Part shown: positions 63,920-64,000 of the stretch, piece by piece
How positions within the stretch are numbered: position 1 is the stretch's first letter
Layout of the letters: every line of letters starts with the position of its first letter
Source: Mucilaginibacter saanensis
Lineage (GTDB): Bacteria; Bacteroidota; Bacteroidia; Sphingobacteriales; Sphingobacteriaceae
Length of the DNA: 64,000 nucleotides
Reading direction: 5' to 3'
Assembly (NCBI RefSeq): GCF_014200575.1
Contig: NZ_JACHBZ010000013.1
Coordinates: 62,001-126,000, forward strand
The notes under the pieces: model-generated
Told to the model about the DNA's origin: nothing
The model's database searches: none
The model's input: the letters and a program-made list of their open reading frames with translations, nothing else
Program-made: the position numbers and the translations under genes

Positions 63920-64000
63920 TTATTCTTCAACCAGGCTTTCTCCGGTAACGGTTGCTCTAATTTTAGTTTCCAGTTCTTCCTGCAGTTCAGGGTTATCCAA
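63920..64000 (-). CDS. recA: RecA recombinase, C-terminal end
   Basis: Only the last 26 codons are visible, read on the minus strand from the right edge to TAA at 63920. They encode LDNPELQEELETKIRATV followed by a short acidic tail (GESLVEE). DNPEL..ELE.KI is the usual C-terminal segment of Bacteroidota RecA, followed by the acidic tail that modulates DNA binding. The terminator behind it fits the end of a gene. The call depends on this short piece only. Confidence 0.75.
   Translation of the reverse strand: MDNPELQEELETKIRATVTGESLVEE

Noticed and set aside
1..64000. tRNA, rRNA, transposase or prophage genes
   Set aside because: No cloverleaf with a TTCGA-type T-loop, no rRNA core sequence, and no integrase, transposase or phage structural motif was found by reading; a covariance-model scan was not possible.

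Overview
The window looks like chromosome of a Bacteroidota member, most likely a Sphingobacteriaceae relative such as Mucilaginibacter or Pedobacter. The evidence is a moderate GC content, a lack of Shine-Dalgarno sequences, repeated TAnnTTTG promoter elements, and many families typical of that phylum (DUF4292, DUF3108, DUF3109, DUF2480, DUF4834, a RemB/Wzi-like barrel, SurA_N-type isomerase beside LptC). No rRNA, tRNA, CRISPR array, transposase or prophage gene was found. The left edge cuts an EnvC/M23-type gene and the right edge cuts recA.

Layout. 1-6.5 kb: a minus-strand envelope operon (flippase, dut, TPR protein, DUF4292 lipoprotein, EnvC-like), acylphosphatase and an amidohydrolase. 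6.6-8.5 kb: rlmN and comF. 8.5-14 kb: a large hybrid histidine kinase directly behind glyA, then scpA. 14-19 kb: dxs facing a gmd/outer-membrane barrel pair across a shared terminator. 19-30 kb: Bacteroidota envelope and housekeeping genes, including the coaX, barrel, lptC, isomerase series and an LpxH-like phosphoesterase next to a MurG-like glycosyltransferase. 30-39 kb: DinB, HAD, upp, a GNAT/MarR pair with a visible operator, uvrB and YfhO. 39-47 kb: a surface-glycan cluster (four glycosyltransferases, a methyltransferase, a divergent flippase) with a short MutS-like ATPase at its end.

47-55 kb is the most unusual part. After typA there are two serine esterases, an ATP-grasp ligase, a GCS2-type carboxylate-amine ligase and a class I glutamine amidotransferase. 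The plus-strand series is interrupted by a DUF4262 gene carrying an in-frame TAG. Together they look like a pathway that makes and hydrolyses an unknown peptide-like amide or ester. Next comes a small GIY-YIG nuclease gene bracketed by copies of a palindromic repeat. 55-64 kb holds an efflux adaptor/TolC pair without a pump, a polysaccharide deacetylase, aconitase, a solitary SLATT membrane protein of the kind used as an effector in nucleotide-sensing defence systems, a peptide-binding lipoprotein and the recA end.

Several intergenic regions carry repeats of three kinds: degenerate AT-rich 'word' repeats, palindromic elements related to CTTCGACAAGCTCAG, and a compound CCTCTCC/GGAGAGG inverted repeat. 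In places these form the ends of genes (the stop of the GIY-YIG gene, the last codons of scpA, a false upstream start of the HAD gene). Several start codons were moved downstream because a promoter or repeat lies over the longest reading frame.
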